Part shown: one piece after another, positions 12,205-24,543 of the stretch | Position numbering within the stretch: the first letter of the stretch is position 1 | Layout: each line of letters opens with the position of its first letter | Source: Eumeta japonica | Lineage: Eukaryota; Arthropoda; Insecta; Lepidoptera; Psychidae | Length of the DNA stretch: 64,000 bases | NCBI GenBank assembly: GCA_005406025.1 | Contig: BGZK01000895.1 | Coordinates: forward strand, 1-64,000 | Direction of reading: 5' to 3' | Position numbers and translations under genes: made by a program | The notes under the pieces: generated by a model | What the model saw: only the letters and a program-made list of their open reading frames with translations | The model's database searches: none | What the model was told of the DNA's origin: nothing

Positions 12205-14925
12205 GTGATGTTTGCTATATTGTGTAGTGGCTTCTTATTGACATGCTTTTCCTTAGTTCTTTGTAAATCGTATCATTGGGAAATCTGGAATTCAAGAGTG
12301 AGACACGTTTTCAAAAACGCACACATGCACCTACCTCATTCACTCTCGCATGAAAAGGCTACTCCGTTTTCCATCTCAATCATTCAAAGTCGTTCATATG
12401 CCACTTCTTGCAGATGTGATTTTTTTTGCAGATTAGTATTTTATAACTTTTTTACCTATATTTTATCCCTAATCCGTCTTTCTTAGTCTCTTTTGAAAAT
12501 TTGTAACATTTGATTTCAGTTAAGTACAGGTGAATTTCCGAATGAATCTCTGGTTAATCAAAAATTACAACAACGCGGTATCTACCTGCATATGTATCAA
12601 TCTGACGAGGTTGTACCACAGTCTGTGATTACACCATGGCGAGTCTTATGCTTCCATCGAAAGCCTCATTCTGTCGCGGGTGCGGAACATCATTACACAC
12701 CACAATGTATCGATCGAGAACGCATTACGGCGAGGGTATGGGACTGGCACTCCCACTTGACAGCTGACGCGCGGGGCCGCCGTGGTCCGTCACCTTGACT
12801 CAGAATCAAATATTGAGGAGGCCCTGAGGACTGATATGAAAGTTAATTTTTATTTCTTTCCCCGCTCAGGTTGATGCGTGTAGCGTCCCGCAACTAGGGC
12901 ATCTCCAGATTCGATCTAATACGTGTTGTGTTCTAAAATGTTTCTTGAACCCATCTCATACCCAATGTTTATCGACAAATTATCACCGCCGTCATAAAAA
13001 TAAGAAGGACTTTACCTTCTTTAACTTAAAATTGATTACCTTGATTACAGCGTTTGTACCTAATGTGACACCACTTTTTATAGGCAACCTGATTTCATAA
13101 ATGAAATTTTGAATAAACACAAACTAGATTTTTTCTCCTTATAAGTCTGAAAATTGCAATAATTTGTGTTATCTTATACAGTATATACATGCAAAATTTC
13201 AATAGTACTAATTTTCCAACAAAAACGTAATGTAGGGTAGATTACATTGATGTGCTCCGTTATTAAATTTTACAAATAACGACTCAAATAAAAAAAAAAA
13301 TTTAACTAGGAAATAAGACCTAATCAGCCCTCAAACAAATCATCGCATCAGTACATATTAAACCAATGTATCAGAATAACGTGTCACAAACAAACGTCTT
13401 ATTGTTTTTCCTCCTTTCTTTCTTTCTTTTTTGAACAAGTTGTTCTAGATTTATCTCCAGATGTCAAATCCCTATGTAGCCATCCAGGATATCGAACACG
13501 TTATTTCCAGTCGCACGTCGATCCGATGAAGACACATGTTAGTAATTCTGTAAAAAAAATTTAAAGTCCTCGAATAACAGTTGAAAGATCACAAATTTTC
13601 TATTGAAAATGATATTTTATGATTTACTCTCAAATTGCCATCATTTTCCTTTAAGTAAAAATTTGTTTACATGTCGACTAATATAATTGTTGGACTCGGA
13701 GTGTTAGTCATTGACACGTAATTTAAAATTGTTTTGTATGAACTGGTAAGTTACCTTAATGTGTCCAACAATATAAAAAAAAATACAATTAACTAATATA
13801 TCTATTATATGTGTTCTGTTTTGGTGCGATCTATAAATTTTTGTACAGTAGTGTTTGAAAATTCTAAGTTAATAATGATATAAACTAATTTAAACACTGA
13901 TCAAAATTTAGACATTATAATTAAACACCGGCAGCCTTTAGAATACAAAATATCATTACCTAGCTTATTACTTTCACAAAGGAGTACACGACGGCGTCGT
14001 GCAGCCGTCGCCGGAAGCTCATCATGAAGAGCTAATGTGGATACAGGGTGCTCGCTCACGCGCCGAGGGCCGCCGCGCATGCTAATCACCCTACGAGCCG
14101 GCCCTAGCCGGCCCGTCTGTTTCCTTTTCCACTAGTCTATTATACCAGCATTATAAAATAAATGACTAATTTTATGTTTAACGTAAAAAACTCGTTCGTG
14201 TATAAAGCGTATTGAAATAACCTCTCTACAAACTAACTGTTATTTTCATGCTTTCAATGTGTGCTTTCACGGCAAACGATTTTTTGTAGTTATCATATAG
14301 TAATGCTAGCGAAATTAAGATATATCAAGTTGTGCGATATTCATCGAAAACGGGCACTGAAATACTGGTATGTGTTGTAGGTGCCAGAATTAGTTCGGCA
14401 TAAATGAACTTGCATCTAGATCTAAAATGAATTGAACGGCAGTGTCGATGTTTTTTATAACGCGCTGTCGGATAAAAAAGACGATAAACATATTTGTGCT
14501 GCAGATTACTTGTTTTAAAAAACATTATTACTTGTGGATATTAAGGCAATCCAAAATATAATTAACAAAGTAATCTGAAGTCGATAAGGTTTTTATTAAA
14601 GGAAGAAAAATTGTGTATTTAATGCTTCAAATTTAATTATTGAACTATAATATAGCCAAATTACATATCGACTTCTGAACATTTTTAATGAAGTTTGAAG
14701 ATAATCTATTCGCAAATGGAACTGAGAAAACGAATGAAAATTACATTTATAACCTAATTGATGTCTTCTAAACGTTAGAAATTGTATATTATAAATTCCT
14801 TCCTCTAATATAGTAGAAAATGAGCACTAACTTTATTACATAGAGACTATAATTTGGAACTATGAGAAATCAAATATGAGTCTAATTACCTGTTTTAATT
14901 AATATCTCGATGACTTTATTTTACG
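12205..14925. other. Unannotated stretch with small unsupported ORFs and a GC islet
   Basis: Plus frames at 12205-12486 (93 residues, hydrophobic start) and 12592-12798 (68 residues, true ATG) match nothing I recognise. A CpG-rich patch spans 13980-14130. A TTTC-type run is at about 13417-13432. The rest is AT-rich with no structure seen. Confidence 0.45.
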
Positions 14926-15165
14926 ACTAGCGATCCAGCCCTGCTTCGCACGGATAGCACTAAATGTCTACAGCCAAATGATCTATACTATCCTAGGGGC
15001 AATGGTGAGTTGCGTTGCCCTTTTAGCTTCGATCCACATTCAAATAATTTCGGCCCTTTTTATTCACAGACCATTAATATAATAAACGTCAAATTCAAAT
15101 TAAAGTAAAGCGTGTTCTTACGTTACAAGCTGTAGCCCGCGACTTCGTTCACGTAGTGGTTATGA
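14926..15165 (-). repeat. Two Helitron-like minus-strand ends
   Basis: ACTAGCGATCCAGCCCTGCT (14926-14945), followed by TCGCACGGAT, is the reverse of the common GTGCGAAGC...CGCTAGT Helitron terminus. At about 15128-15157 the text AGCTGTAGCCCGCGACTTCG, followed by TTCACG, is the reverse of a second terminus type. Both point the same way about 200 bases apart. No coding capacity between them. Confidence 0.4.
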
Positions 15166-17340
15166 ATCAAAAACACCGCTTCAAAAAGATATACATGTTG
15201 TTCTTCATTATTTCGTTACCTTTCATCGCACATAGAAAATCTTAGAGGTCATGTCAAAAGGTCTTCATCAACTTCACAAGGTTTATAGCGAAATTTCTTC
15301 CTTTTCATAGCCTCATTGATTAAAAAAACACGTAGTTATACATTTTTCTTTACTCAATTCTATAAATAAATAAAACATGTTCCTTGAAGTAAAATCATAT
15401 AATACAATACTTCATCCCATAGTATAGAACAACGCCGCACTTCCATAGCTTCTTAAATATTATTTCACTAATCATAATGTAATAGCGTACTAAAAACCTA
15501 GTGGTGCCATTTATCTTATACCGTAAGAAACATTATTTGATGAAACTCTATAATGACAATTTTTAAAAAACTCGTAATGCTATTGATTGAATAATATATA
15601 CAACATGCTTTAACTATAATCCAAGAAAAATATAATACCAATTAGTTTTAAAGTTCAATTTTGGTTAAATAAATTTCCTGTAAATGACAGTTGTGTATTT
15701 ATAGGGCTACGTGATAAACGGATTTAATAATTACCAGTTAAGATATTTACGGTAACTAGGCAGCATTTATCTAAATCTCTTCAGTCAGTGCCTCAAATAA
15801 AAGAAGGCATAAATTTGTATTTGCTATTTATTTAGCATCTAGGTAATGTAGCGTGATAAATTATGTTCTAAGTTAAGTAGTAAATTACTGCCAATAAAAC
15901 ACATACATTTTATTAAAATCAGTACATTAGTTTTAAAGTGATGCTTGAACAAATAAACAGAAAAACGCGCAAACAGAAAAAAAATAAAAATCAGCTGTTT
16001 CGAAGTCTTTTACATACTTTTCACAAAATATGTTTAAGGTATAAATTTGGCTTGCATACGATTTTATTATGTACGTATATGTATAGACAACATGTGTTTA
16101 CGTTGAGTGAGATAGTTTATTCTTTTTGACAGATTTTTACAAACTGTTGTAAAGCACATAAAACGCACAAAACAATAATTAGATAAGAATACTCACTTTG
16201 CTATTAACATAAAATAAAGTTATACTAAATGTAATTTTAAAGCTTTATTTCCCTTTATTGTTACTTAATATTAATAGACAGACATGTTGTGTTGCAACTT
16301 TTTTTATAATTGACTTAAAAAGCACAACTCCACTAAAAATTATATTTTATATATCGCTTTATCCATTTTCGCTGCGCACGCCATGGAAGCGCTCATTAAG
16401 GCACGACATTTCTGGCTTTAAAGATAAATATCAACATTTAGTTAATTAATTTTTACAAAAAATTCATAAATTGCATACTCCCTCGTGAATAGATTTATAC
16501 ATTGGAAAATATCGAATGAAAATGTCCACAATAACTTCTACATGAGATTAGTGCTAATGTACATACATACAGATAAGAGAGGTAATTTCAAATTACAATG
16601 TTATTATATTAATTATTAATATTTGAATTCATAAAATGAGAAATTTAATATTTTTGCAATACGAAGTAAAAATAATAAATATTTTATTATAGATCAAAAT
16701 AGCGGTCGAACGAGCCTCACAAAGGAGGTTCTGGTAGTAATAAAATATGGCGATAACTTGCACTGAATAAAATGTAGTCATCGAGAACGGCAGTTATTAC
16801 AATTTTCTTTCAGTTTCATCACCGTGTATACTATATATACCAGGACACCCAAATAGAAATTGATTCCATCGATTCTGAAGTTACGTGCTACCGTAACTAA
16901 AAAATAAACCCAACGCTCTACCGAACTAGAAACGTTTTCTAAACAAACTTAAAGTTGCCGAACACAGGACGTTAGCTGAATAGCTAATTGTGTATGGCCG
17001 TGACAGCCGCCCGCGGCGCCCCCGCGCGCCGGCGCGGCGAGGCGGCACCGCTCCTATTAATGCCTTTGTAATGATGACATTCCAACTGATATTGCAAGTT
17101 CTGAGTTCTGTTTGTAATTGGGCCTCTACCGGTTCACGATTCGGTTGAGGTCTCCTTGAAAATTACGTTATATCGAAGCGATGTGAATTTTCAGTTAGGA
17201 TACCGGCAAATACTATAAAAAAAGTGTATCAGCAAGGTGTTGAGAATAAAATTATATATGAAATTACTGTAAACAAAAAAATTTCTAGTTCGGCACCTCA
17301 GATAAAACGCTAAAATTTGGAACATCTAAAAGTGCACACC
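15166..17340. other. Gene-free AT-rich stretch with GC islet at 17.0 kb
   Basis: No gene recognised. A compact GC island (about 16985-17055, dense in CGCG) is preceded by AT-rich DNA and followed by a TTAATG-containing segment. Short plus frames at 15938-16129 and 16258-16449 are low-complexity and unsupported. Confidence 0.5.
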
Positions 17341-17364
17341 ACTCACTTTTTATATTAAAAAAAC

Positions 17365-17690
17365 TCAGGAATTATAGAATAGTAATATATGGTCAAATAA
17401 GAAAGGAAACTTTATTTTAAAAGTTTGGAAGAAAATTTCCATCAAACCAGTTTTAAGTTGAGCAAGACCCAGCTGAGCTGTCAAATTACACTTAAAGTTG
17501 TAGAAAATCATACTACAAAAAATTGCACGCATTAAATCCACAACAATGAAGACACGCAATTTTTAAAATGACGCCACAATGTAAATACAATTGACAATTA
17601 GACGAAACAATCAGTATTCTACAGCGAAAAAGTTCCATTTTTAAATGTAGTAATTACTTTTTAAATATTGTTTATTAAGTGTCTAATTCC
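17365..17690 (-). pseudogene. Mariner transposase, 5' fragment
   Basis: On the minus strand, positions 17365-17559 encode a mariner N-terminus: VDLMRAIFCSMIFYNFK aligns with the VDLTREnFRvMIYYDf block, followed by LTAQLGLAQLKTGL. The homology fades where GDEAPSKTT would stand. Bases 17560-17690, upstream on this strand, match the 5' UTR of the mariner at 48 kb: both carry AAAATGAcGCCACAATG, an AATTGACA block and AAAAGTAATnAC. No catalytic residues remain. It is therefore a 5'-end fragment of the same mariner family, not a functional gene. The hydrophobic tail of the frame is out-of-register translation. Confidence 0.65.
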
Positions 17691-20600
17691 AGAAACTTAT
17701 AGTGCACCCCAGATATTACACATTTTATTCCTTTCTGGTTTTCGTGTTAAATATATATAACCTTATCACGATTCCTTCTGAAAGCATAAAGTTGACTTAA
17801 AAGCGTTCAGGGGGGGCCCTCAGATAATAGTTAAGTTACTGATCGAGGGCGGAATGATCAGACCTTGTAAATACTCAAATCAGTGATGGGCCGCGACAAT
17901 TCCGCGTGACGGCTTTGCAATTGCCAAATCGTCTCCCCGCCTCGAAGATTTTGTTTAAAAGCCAAACAAAATTGGATGTAAATGACGGACTTTAAATAAA
18001 CTTTATATGCAGTGACCGTGTAATAAAAATGAACTTCATTCATAAATACATGCACGTGATTAAGCTTGAATATTGTGAGAGGGAAAATTCACTCTTTATT
18101 GCTTTACCATCGCCTTATCTGCCTCGCTTGTTACAGCAGGTGCGCTGTCCTCTATAGTTGGAGTTGATTCGATAATTGTTCTATAACTTCTTTAATATAG
18201 CACATAAAATGAGTTTAGTCGATTGCATCCACTCAATCCTTCTAGATGAACATCCCAACGCCTTCGCCCATGGAGCTGCAAAGGAAAGAAGGCAGTTTGT
18301 GGCTTTTAAAGCCGATACATAGCGTTATGTACATCACCCTTTTGACTCTCCAGCTATAGATGCTGCTACAGCAACTTAATTTTGTCTAAGTTATTACAAT
18401 CAGCTTAATAATGTTTAGTAATAGGTTATCTTTAATAGGTTATGTTTACGTGTCTAAGAATCATCCTGATAAAAGGGTTATAAGCAATTTAAGAAAAACA
18501 ACCGCTTATTATTCAGTATTTTAACATAGTGAGAAACGGGACAATTAGTAAAGGACTTTTTAAATACGAAAAATAATCGAATTACGCAATAAATTAAACG
18601 AAAAAATGTGTATGTGTCACTGTTAACACACGCAAAAAGAGAAACTTCTATTTCTTAAATATTTACTTAAATAGTTACTTAGATTTCATTTAATATTTTT
18701 TGAATTCATTACATACGTGAATGGAATGAAAATAATCTTTAATAATTACAATAAATGAAAGACTAAAATGAAATAAAACAAAAAATCCGGTTTATCAATA
18801 TGATAAAAATGTATTTTTAAGGCCTTGCAAGTGATCACATTCATAGTCGCAAAAAAGACAATTTTAATACATTTTTAATATATATATTGCATATATAATC
18901 TTTCAAAAGCACTAGACCTAAACTATATACCTATTTAGCCACTCATTTCAACGAATTTATATGGTACAATATTTCGATAAATTTTATTCTCGACTCGATT
19001 AACGTAACGTAACTTGATTAACGTAATATCCTGCCTGTGTCTTGATATTTCTTACAAAAACAAAACTTACTAAACAACCACATCATTTGCACTTATTTGA
19101 AATAGATACTCCAGCGGAGAGCCCTTAAAGAATGTTTACGCCTTCAAGAGCGGAACACTCATTACAAGCATTTCAGCAGTTACGAGTGACAGACGGACCA
19201 TTGCGAGAACACTTGACTAGTGCCGGGCACCTTGAAAGGGATTAAACCAGAGTGGGCGAAAATTTTAAGGACCCTTGAAGACAACATACAAATTTTGGTT
19301 AGAAATGTATCTTAATTAATAACGCAGTCGAGCGCCAGTCGGAGTGTGCACTGGGGAAAACTCCTTTGACGTCGAATGATTTTTTTGGAATATTAAATCA
19401 GTTTAGATACCGCATCCACGTTAAGTAATGATCCATTTAACGAACGCTCTACTAAAGTCGATAGTCAATGTTAACGACAAATACATTTTTTGATAAAATT
19501 TACAAATCCTTTTAACCGCTTTACGGTTAGAATATTCTAAGCTAGGGTATTTTACATATATTCCGAGATCGCTGCCGGGCCTTGTGCGAATAGAAAACAA
19601 AGAATATTATATTATGCTTGTAATAAAGAGAAGCGTATTTTAAACAAGATCTAACGAATTGTGTATAGCGTCGCTATTACCGGACAGACAAACATGAGAT
19701 AATCATCAATGTTTTGACAAAATATTTGTTATTTTGCATATTCGTGAATTTATTTTATTAGTTTAAGTTAACGCGTCCAAATTGAACATACACACTCTAA
19801 ATTCTACCAACACCTTGGAAGAGATGGGTAGCTTGAATTACAGATCTATTTATCTAACTAACGTAGATTATATGGGTTTCAGGTTACAACTATTTAATAT
19901 TTAAATGCATTTCACAAAATACTTTGCAAAATAAAGTTGAACATTATTAAGAATAAAATATTCGCGTCAACATTTATCGTGTCCGGACATCGTTTGATTT
20001 ACCTTACCGCAGTGTCCAAATCAAAGAAATCTGACGTGGGCAAGGAGAAGCGTAAACAGTGAAGCGGTCGATGAAATAAAATTCCAATGTTTTCTCTCGT
20101 TGAAAAGTTTTCCCGGAGAAACGGAAGGGAAATCTAGCCGAGGCTGAAAGCGGTGTATAAGGAACTCATTAGGGAGTTTTTCTGTAGTGCGCCTTCCGCT
20201 TCGACAATGACGGATTGCGAGCGCCGTCGATGTGGAGTCGCGCGGCGGCGGGCGGAGGCGTCGGGGGCGGGGCCGACCTTCGACGTCGCCCGCCGTCCTA
20301 GCTGCGGCGCGACGTCTCAGGGCGGCGGTTCGGATGTTGTTGACGTTGATTATCCAAACATGACGTCGTCGACATAATGCATGTCGTTCATTTCTTTTAA
20401 GAACAGTACAATCGTCACAAAAGTAGAATAATCCGTGGCACGCAGAGCAATGTCGCATACGCACCAATAATATTAAACACACGAAAAAATTTTCTATTTA
20501 TTGTACTCCTTATTTATCAATCATTAAAATAAAATTGACAATTTGCAACTATAAGTAATTTTATAGAAACTATTGCTTCACTTTTTCAACTTGCGATATT

Positions 20601-20836
20601 TTAAATATCGCTATAGAGGCAAAGAAAAAAATTAGTATTAACTATTAAAACTACGAACTGGGAATTTGTAAAAGCGATATTATCAAAAAGGCAGCAAAGA
20701 CTGTAAGTCAATATTTGAAAGTTCCAGTGATGTAAAATATTTTTAAGCTGATTTTAGGTACTCTCACAAAAAATCCAGTAAAAATTACTTAATGACCAGA
20801 TTACTTAATGATTACGAATCATATATATATATGTAA
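17691..20836. other. Unannotated stretch with islets and one coding-like small ORF
   Basis: No recognised gene. The less AT-rich patches at 17860-17960, 18100-18380 and 19090-19310 look like conserved non-coding DNA. The CpG-rich islet at 20190-20380 supports opposing frames (minus 20021-20482, plus 20153-20377) that look compositional. A coding-like small ORF at 18209 is listed separately. Confidence 0.45.
18209..18379 (+). CDS. Small coding-like ORF interrupted by one TAG
   Basis: An ATG at 18209 opens a 37-codon frame ending in TAG (18320-18322). The same frame then continues open for 18 more codons (starting RYVHHPFDSPAIDAATAT) to TAA at 18377. The residues around HPNAFAHGAAKERRQFVAFK look like ordinary protein rather than translated low-complexity DNA. 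I do not recognise the product. It may be a retroelement relic, a pseudogene with one nonsense change, or chance. It has no recognisable promoter or neighbour gene. Low confidence. Confidence 0.25.
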
Positions 20837-20840
20837 TTAA

Positions 20841-20854
20841 CCCTCGGTTGGCCG
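20841..20854 (+). repeat. piggyBac left terminal inverted repeat
   Basis: CCCTCGGTTGGCCG directly follows the left TTAA. It pairs with 23360-23373 with two mismatches. GCGTGGGGTC follows inward at 20854-20863 and is mirrored near the right end. Confidence 0.9.
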
Positions 20855-21039
20855 CGTGGGGTCCTTAAAAGCCTCGGTATTTTTAAAATACATTTTTTTA
20901 TTATTAAAGCAGTCTCAACTTCTCGAAAGTTTAGGTACCCTCCTGAGTTGGATTATAGTTGACGCGGACTGCTGCTAACTTCAGTTTGCGTGCAAGCGCC
21001 GTGAGATACGGACGTGTTTTCTGCGCAGGGGCACTCAAA

Positions 21040-21056
21040 GACCCCATGCGACTAAC
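21040..21056 (+). repeat. piggyBac subterminal repeat, left copy
   Basis: GACCCCATGCGACTAAC here recurs as GACCGCATGCGACTAAC at 23325-23341, 16 of 17 identical in direct orientation. A shorter inverted relative (GCGTGGGGTC) lies at 20854-20863. piggyBac transposases are known to need subterminal repeats besides the tips, so these are candidate binding sites. Confidence 0.7.
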
Positions 21057-21156
21057 CGCATAAGTAAAATTTAATGTAATTTATTTTTTACATCTTTGTA
21101 GCACATCATTCATTACTGTTTATTTTAATATTGTTATAGATAATTTTAAAAAAAAA

Positions 21157-22980
21157 CTGGAAAGACAACAAGAACGTATATTGCACTGATTGAAAGAGGA
21201 AGACGAAGAAGATGTTTTTGGTGGGGAAGACGATGAAGACGAAGGCGCTGTGTACCCTGATGAAAGAAGTGAACACAACACAGATTCAGAGCAAGAATGT
21301 GATGATAATTACTTAGCAACTACAGGTTCAGACCATCAACAAGCCTTTGAATCGTCTAATAATCAACATATGGATGTAAATAGTTTGAACAGTGATGACG
21401 ATGTCCCACTAATTAAATATGGCTTTACAGAACTTTTATGTTGTCAAAAGAGAAACAGAAGTGGAAATTATCAAACGATTTGCAAGTGGAGAAAGGCACC
21501 GTATTGACAAGGTGTCAGAACAAGGAGACAGAATATAGTTACCGAACAATCGGGCCCCCAAGATGCAGCTCGGGAGGTGAGTCATCCCTTACAATCATGG
21601 CTTCTTTTTTACACGGATATACTGCAGCATATTGTGGATTGCACTAATAAAAAGATCGTGTCTCTTCAGACAAACTACGAGAGGCAGCGTGATTGTGAAG
21701 AGACCAATATAATTGAACTAAAAGCTTTGATTGGTATTATGTATCTAATTGGTATTCACAAGTCGTCACACGCTTTGATTGATGATATTTGGATGGCTGA
21801 TGGAACTGAATTGGACAAATGTAGTGCTACCATGTCTAAACAACGTTTTCGGTTTTTACTAAGCTCACTTCGATTTGATGACATTCATACTCGTCAAGAA
21901 CGCAACTCCATTGATAAATTAGCGCCAATCAGAGAAATTTATGAGCCATTTGTGATAAACTGTTATAAATATTATAAAAACACTGAATACATTACCACTG
22001 ACGAAATGTTAGAGAGTTTTAGAGGCTCCTGTCGGTTTCTTCAGTATACGCTCAGTAAACCAGCCAAATATGGAATCAAATTGTTTTCTCTAGTAGACGC
22101 AATGACGTTCTACACAAATAAGTTAGAGATATATGGCGGAAAGCAGCGATAAGGTCCCTACTTTCAAGACACTTCCACAAATGCTCTTGTGAAGAGGATG
22201 ATAGAACCAATATCAGGTACAGGACGAAATGTAACCGTGGATAATTGGTTTACTAGCGTCCCTTTGACTGAGCAACTATTGACTGATCATAATTTGACAG
22301 TAGTGGGTACAATGCGAAAAAATAAACCAGAAATTCCGAATGAATTCAGACGAAAGGGCTTAGAAGTTTATTCTACAGTTTTTGGATACAAACAGAAAGA
22401 AACTTTGCTCTCTTACTGTCCAAAGAAGGATAAGACTGTATTGCTGCTATCAACAATGCACAATGACGGCGTGATAGATAAGACTTCCGAAAAAAACTTC
22501 CAGAAATCATTAAGTTTTATAATAAAACGAAAGGAGTAGTAGATGTGGTGGACAAACTTATTGGGAGTTATTCTGTCGGACGCGTTTGCTACCGGTGGCC
22601 GTTGAGGTTATTTGTTACGTTTGTCGATGTTGGTGCCGGAAATGCCCATATCATTTTGGATCTCGTCAATTCAACAACCATATGAGTCGCGAGCAATTTT
22701 TGAAAACTCTAGCATTTGAACTATGTGGACCCCAGCTGGTATCCCATGCCACGATGACAACTCTGCCACGCGAATTGAGACAGCTCATATTGCGCTTCAC
22801 ACCTCCCCCAGAGGCTGTTCCTCGGAATGATGATAGCTTCTACCTATGAAGAAGAGATGTGTGCATTGTTCCAGAAGAATAGATAGAAAATTTAAGTCTA
22901 TCGGTCATTATTGTAAAGGTAATATATGCCCAACACATTCGAAATCTGTTTGTACCGACTGTGTTGAAAGGGAAAATTAG
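21157..22980 (+). pseudogene. piggyBac transposase, broken by stops and frameshifts
   Basis: This is the DDE transposase that cuts and pastes the element at TTAA. The N-terminus is acidic (EEDEEDVFGGEDDEDEG). A KWRKAPY block and RTRRQNIVTEQSGPQ follow, then the catalytic core. The first Asp is in LVDAMTFYT (codon 22096), the second in VTVDNWFTS (22240), the third and fourth in GVVDVVDK (22542 and 22551), so all four acidic residues survive. The C-terminus (22846-22980) is a cysteine-rich zinc-binding domain of the C-x2-C ... HYC ... C-x2-H ... C-x2-C type, as the family has. Breaks: no ATG in frame (a CTG at 21157 sits where a start could have been), TGA at 21187, TGA at 21505, TAA at 22150, and three one-base-equivalent shifts near 22498, 22682 and 22846, which together restore the first frame. 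About 608 codons, close to the family's 594. Non-functional. Confidence 0.92.
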
Positions 22981-23324
22981 TAAGTTTTAGATTTGTAAAA
23001 GTTTATACATTTTTTGAGTTTATCCGTCCAAATTATCCGCCATATCGTCGATTAATGTACAAGATTACCAAAAAATAAGATAAAAATGTTTAAAGTTTTA
23101 GTTTCATTTTTTTTTTAATTTTATTGTTTAAGTCATGTCAAAGACTGAAATAAAAGTTCTTGCTTTTTCATTTTAAGTATTAAGGTTTAAATAAATAGTT
23201 TTTTCTCATTTATTTGTTATTTTTTCAATTAAATATATCAAGACTAACAATATTTAAGTGAAACAAAAAGGAATTTAACATATCTTTAGGTATTTAAATG
23301 CTGTTAAAATTTGGAGTTTTCTAA

Positions 23325-23341
23325 GACCGCATGCGACTAAC
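23325..23341 (+). repeat. piggyBac subterminal repeat, right copy
   Basis: GACCGCATGCGACTAAC, the direct repeat of 21040-21056, sits 18 bases inside the right terminal repeat. Confidence 0.7.
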
Positions 23342-23359
23342 TACGTCACAATAGATGCA

Positions 23360-23373
23360 CGACCAATCGAGGG
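23360..23373 (-). repeat. piggyBac right terminal inverted repeat
   Basis: CGACCAATCGAGGG directly precedes the right TTAA and is the inverted partner of 20841-20854 (12 of 14). Confidence 0.9.
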
Positions 23374-23377
23374 TTAA

Positions 23378-24543
23378 TGTCACGTCACATTTCATGTGAC
23401 GTCATGTTTAACACGCCGGTCTGCCAGCTCAGCGCCATACGCTCGTAAGATGCGAGGCACAACATTTCCCTGTCGGTACGCAGGTCATAAGTCTTCACGG
23501 AGAGCAGTACGCTAAGTGCAATCGTGCCATCGCGTAGGGTGGTCCTTGGATTTTACGGCACACTCCTTACGGCTGTGACGTCATCCGGCAATGGGAGAGG
23601 TTCAATATGCTCGAGATCGCCACATCAAGCTGACTAATTGACAAAATAATAAATAATAATGTAAAGTACTTGCTTGTATTTTTATTATTATAAATAATTT
23701 CAAATATTTTAAGCATCGCATACATAAAACCCACACAATTTATTTCTTTTAAGCTCCTATTTTCCAGGAATACGGCATTATTAATTTTCAGCCAAATGTC
23801 TAAAATATAATTTTTATGTTTTTAACGTTAAAAATTAAAATGAATTTTATTCGCTGTATAACTCCACTGAGGGTTGGAACACGACTTAGCAGTCGCTCAC
23901 TTCACGAAGGCATATCTGGATTTCATGAGTAGCTGGCTTCAGGGGCTTGTACACGGCGATAATAAATCTGTCAGTCAGTCAGGACGAATTACTTTAACAG
24001 TAAATAGAATTCGCCACAACATTGCTCACATAAGCATCATGGAAATTCAACCTACATAGGCTTTTATAACATGCTATAAAAGTTCTTCTGCAAATATATT
24101 ATGTTCAGTCGGTAATAAACCTAAAATCTCCGTCATCTTAAGCAAACGCCTGTGTGCTATGTCGCACAAGTTTTAGTGTGTGTGTGTGTGTGTGTGTGTG
24201 GCGATTTTTACCTAAATTAATATTTGAAACCTATTGTCGATAAATTACGTCAAAAATGTTATTGAGGTATCAGTTAAATACCTGCACAGGTTATATACTG
24301 TGTAGGAGAGTCTATAGTAGGAACTACAAATAAAATACCATAATTATCGTACTTTACACCCTGTCAAATATGCATCAAATATTAATATTAAGTGTAATGA
24401 AATTAGGTACTTAAATTAAAAAATGTACCCTAAAAATAATAATTGTTTAATACAATACTAGATATATCAATATTTTGTATTTTTTTAATAAAATAGTTTA
24501 CATATATTGTTATTATCCTTTTTTTTATAAGTGCTTAAACATC
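23378..24543. other. GC-richer flank of the piggyBac element, then AT-rich DNA
   Basis: A 9-bp perfect palindrome with TTC loop (23382-23402, containing TGACGTCA-like text) follows the right TTAA. Bases 23400-23630 are CpG-rich with another TGACGTCA at 23576. A 61-residue plus frame at 23874-24059 is unsupported. No gene recognised. Confidence 0.45.
24176..24200. repeat. (GT)n microsatellite
   Basis: About twelve uninterrupted GT units. Confidence 0.95.

Larger units (their letters stand above)
20837..23377 (+). mobile_element. piggyBac-family DNA transposon, complete ends, dead transposase
   Basis: The element is bounded by TTAA at 20837-20840 and 23374-23377, the target site piggyBac elements duplicate. 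Its ends are inverted repeats starting CCCTCG: CCCTCGGTTGGCCG on the left and the reverse complement of CGACCAATCGAGGG on the right, 12 of 14 identical. Length without the TTAA copies is 2,533 bases, close to the usual 2.4-2.5 kb. The interior holds one piggyBac transposase gene in the same orientation as numbered, with AT-rich 5' and 3' UTR. Intact ends with a broken gene mean it cannot supply its own transposase, though it could in principle be moved by a relative's enzyme. Confidence 0.95.

Noticed and set aside
12205..12486. 93-residue frame with signal-peptide-like start
   Set aside because: No recognised homology, AT-driven hydrophobicity, no supporting context. Not enough to call a secreted peptide.
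20021..20482. 153-residue minus frame
   Set aside because: Spans a GC islet with an opposing frame and shows no family resemblance or gene-like structure.
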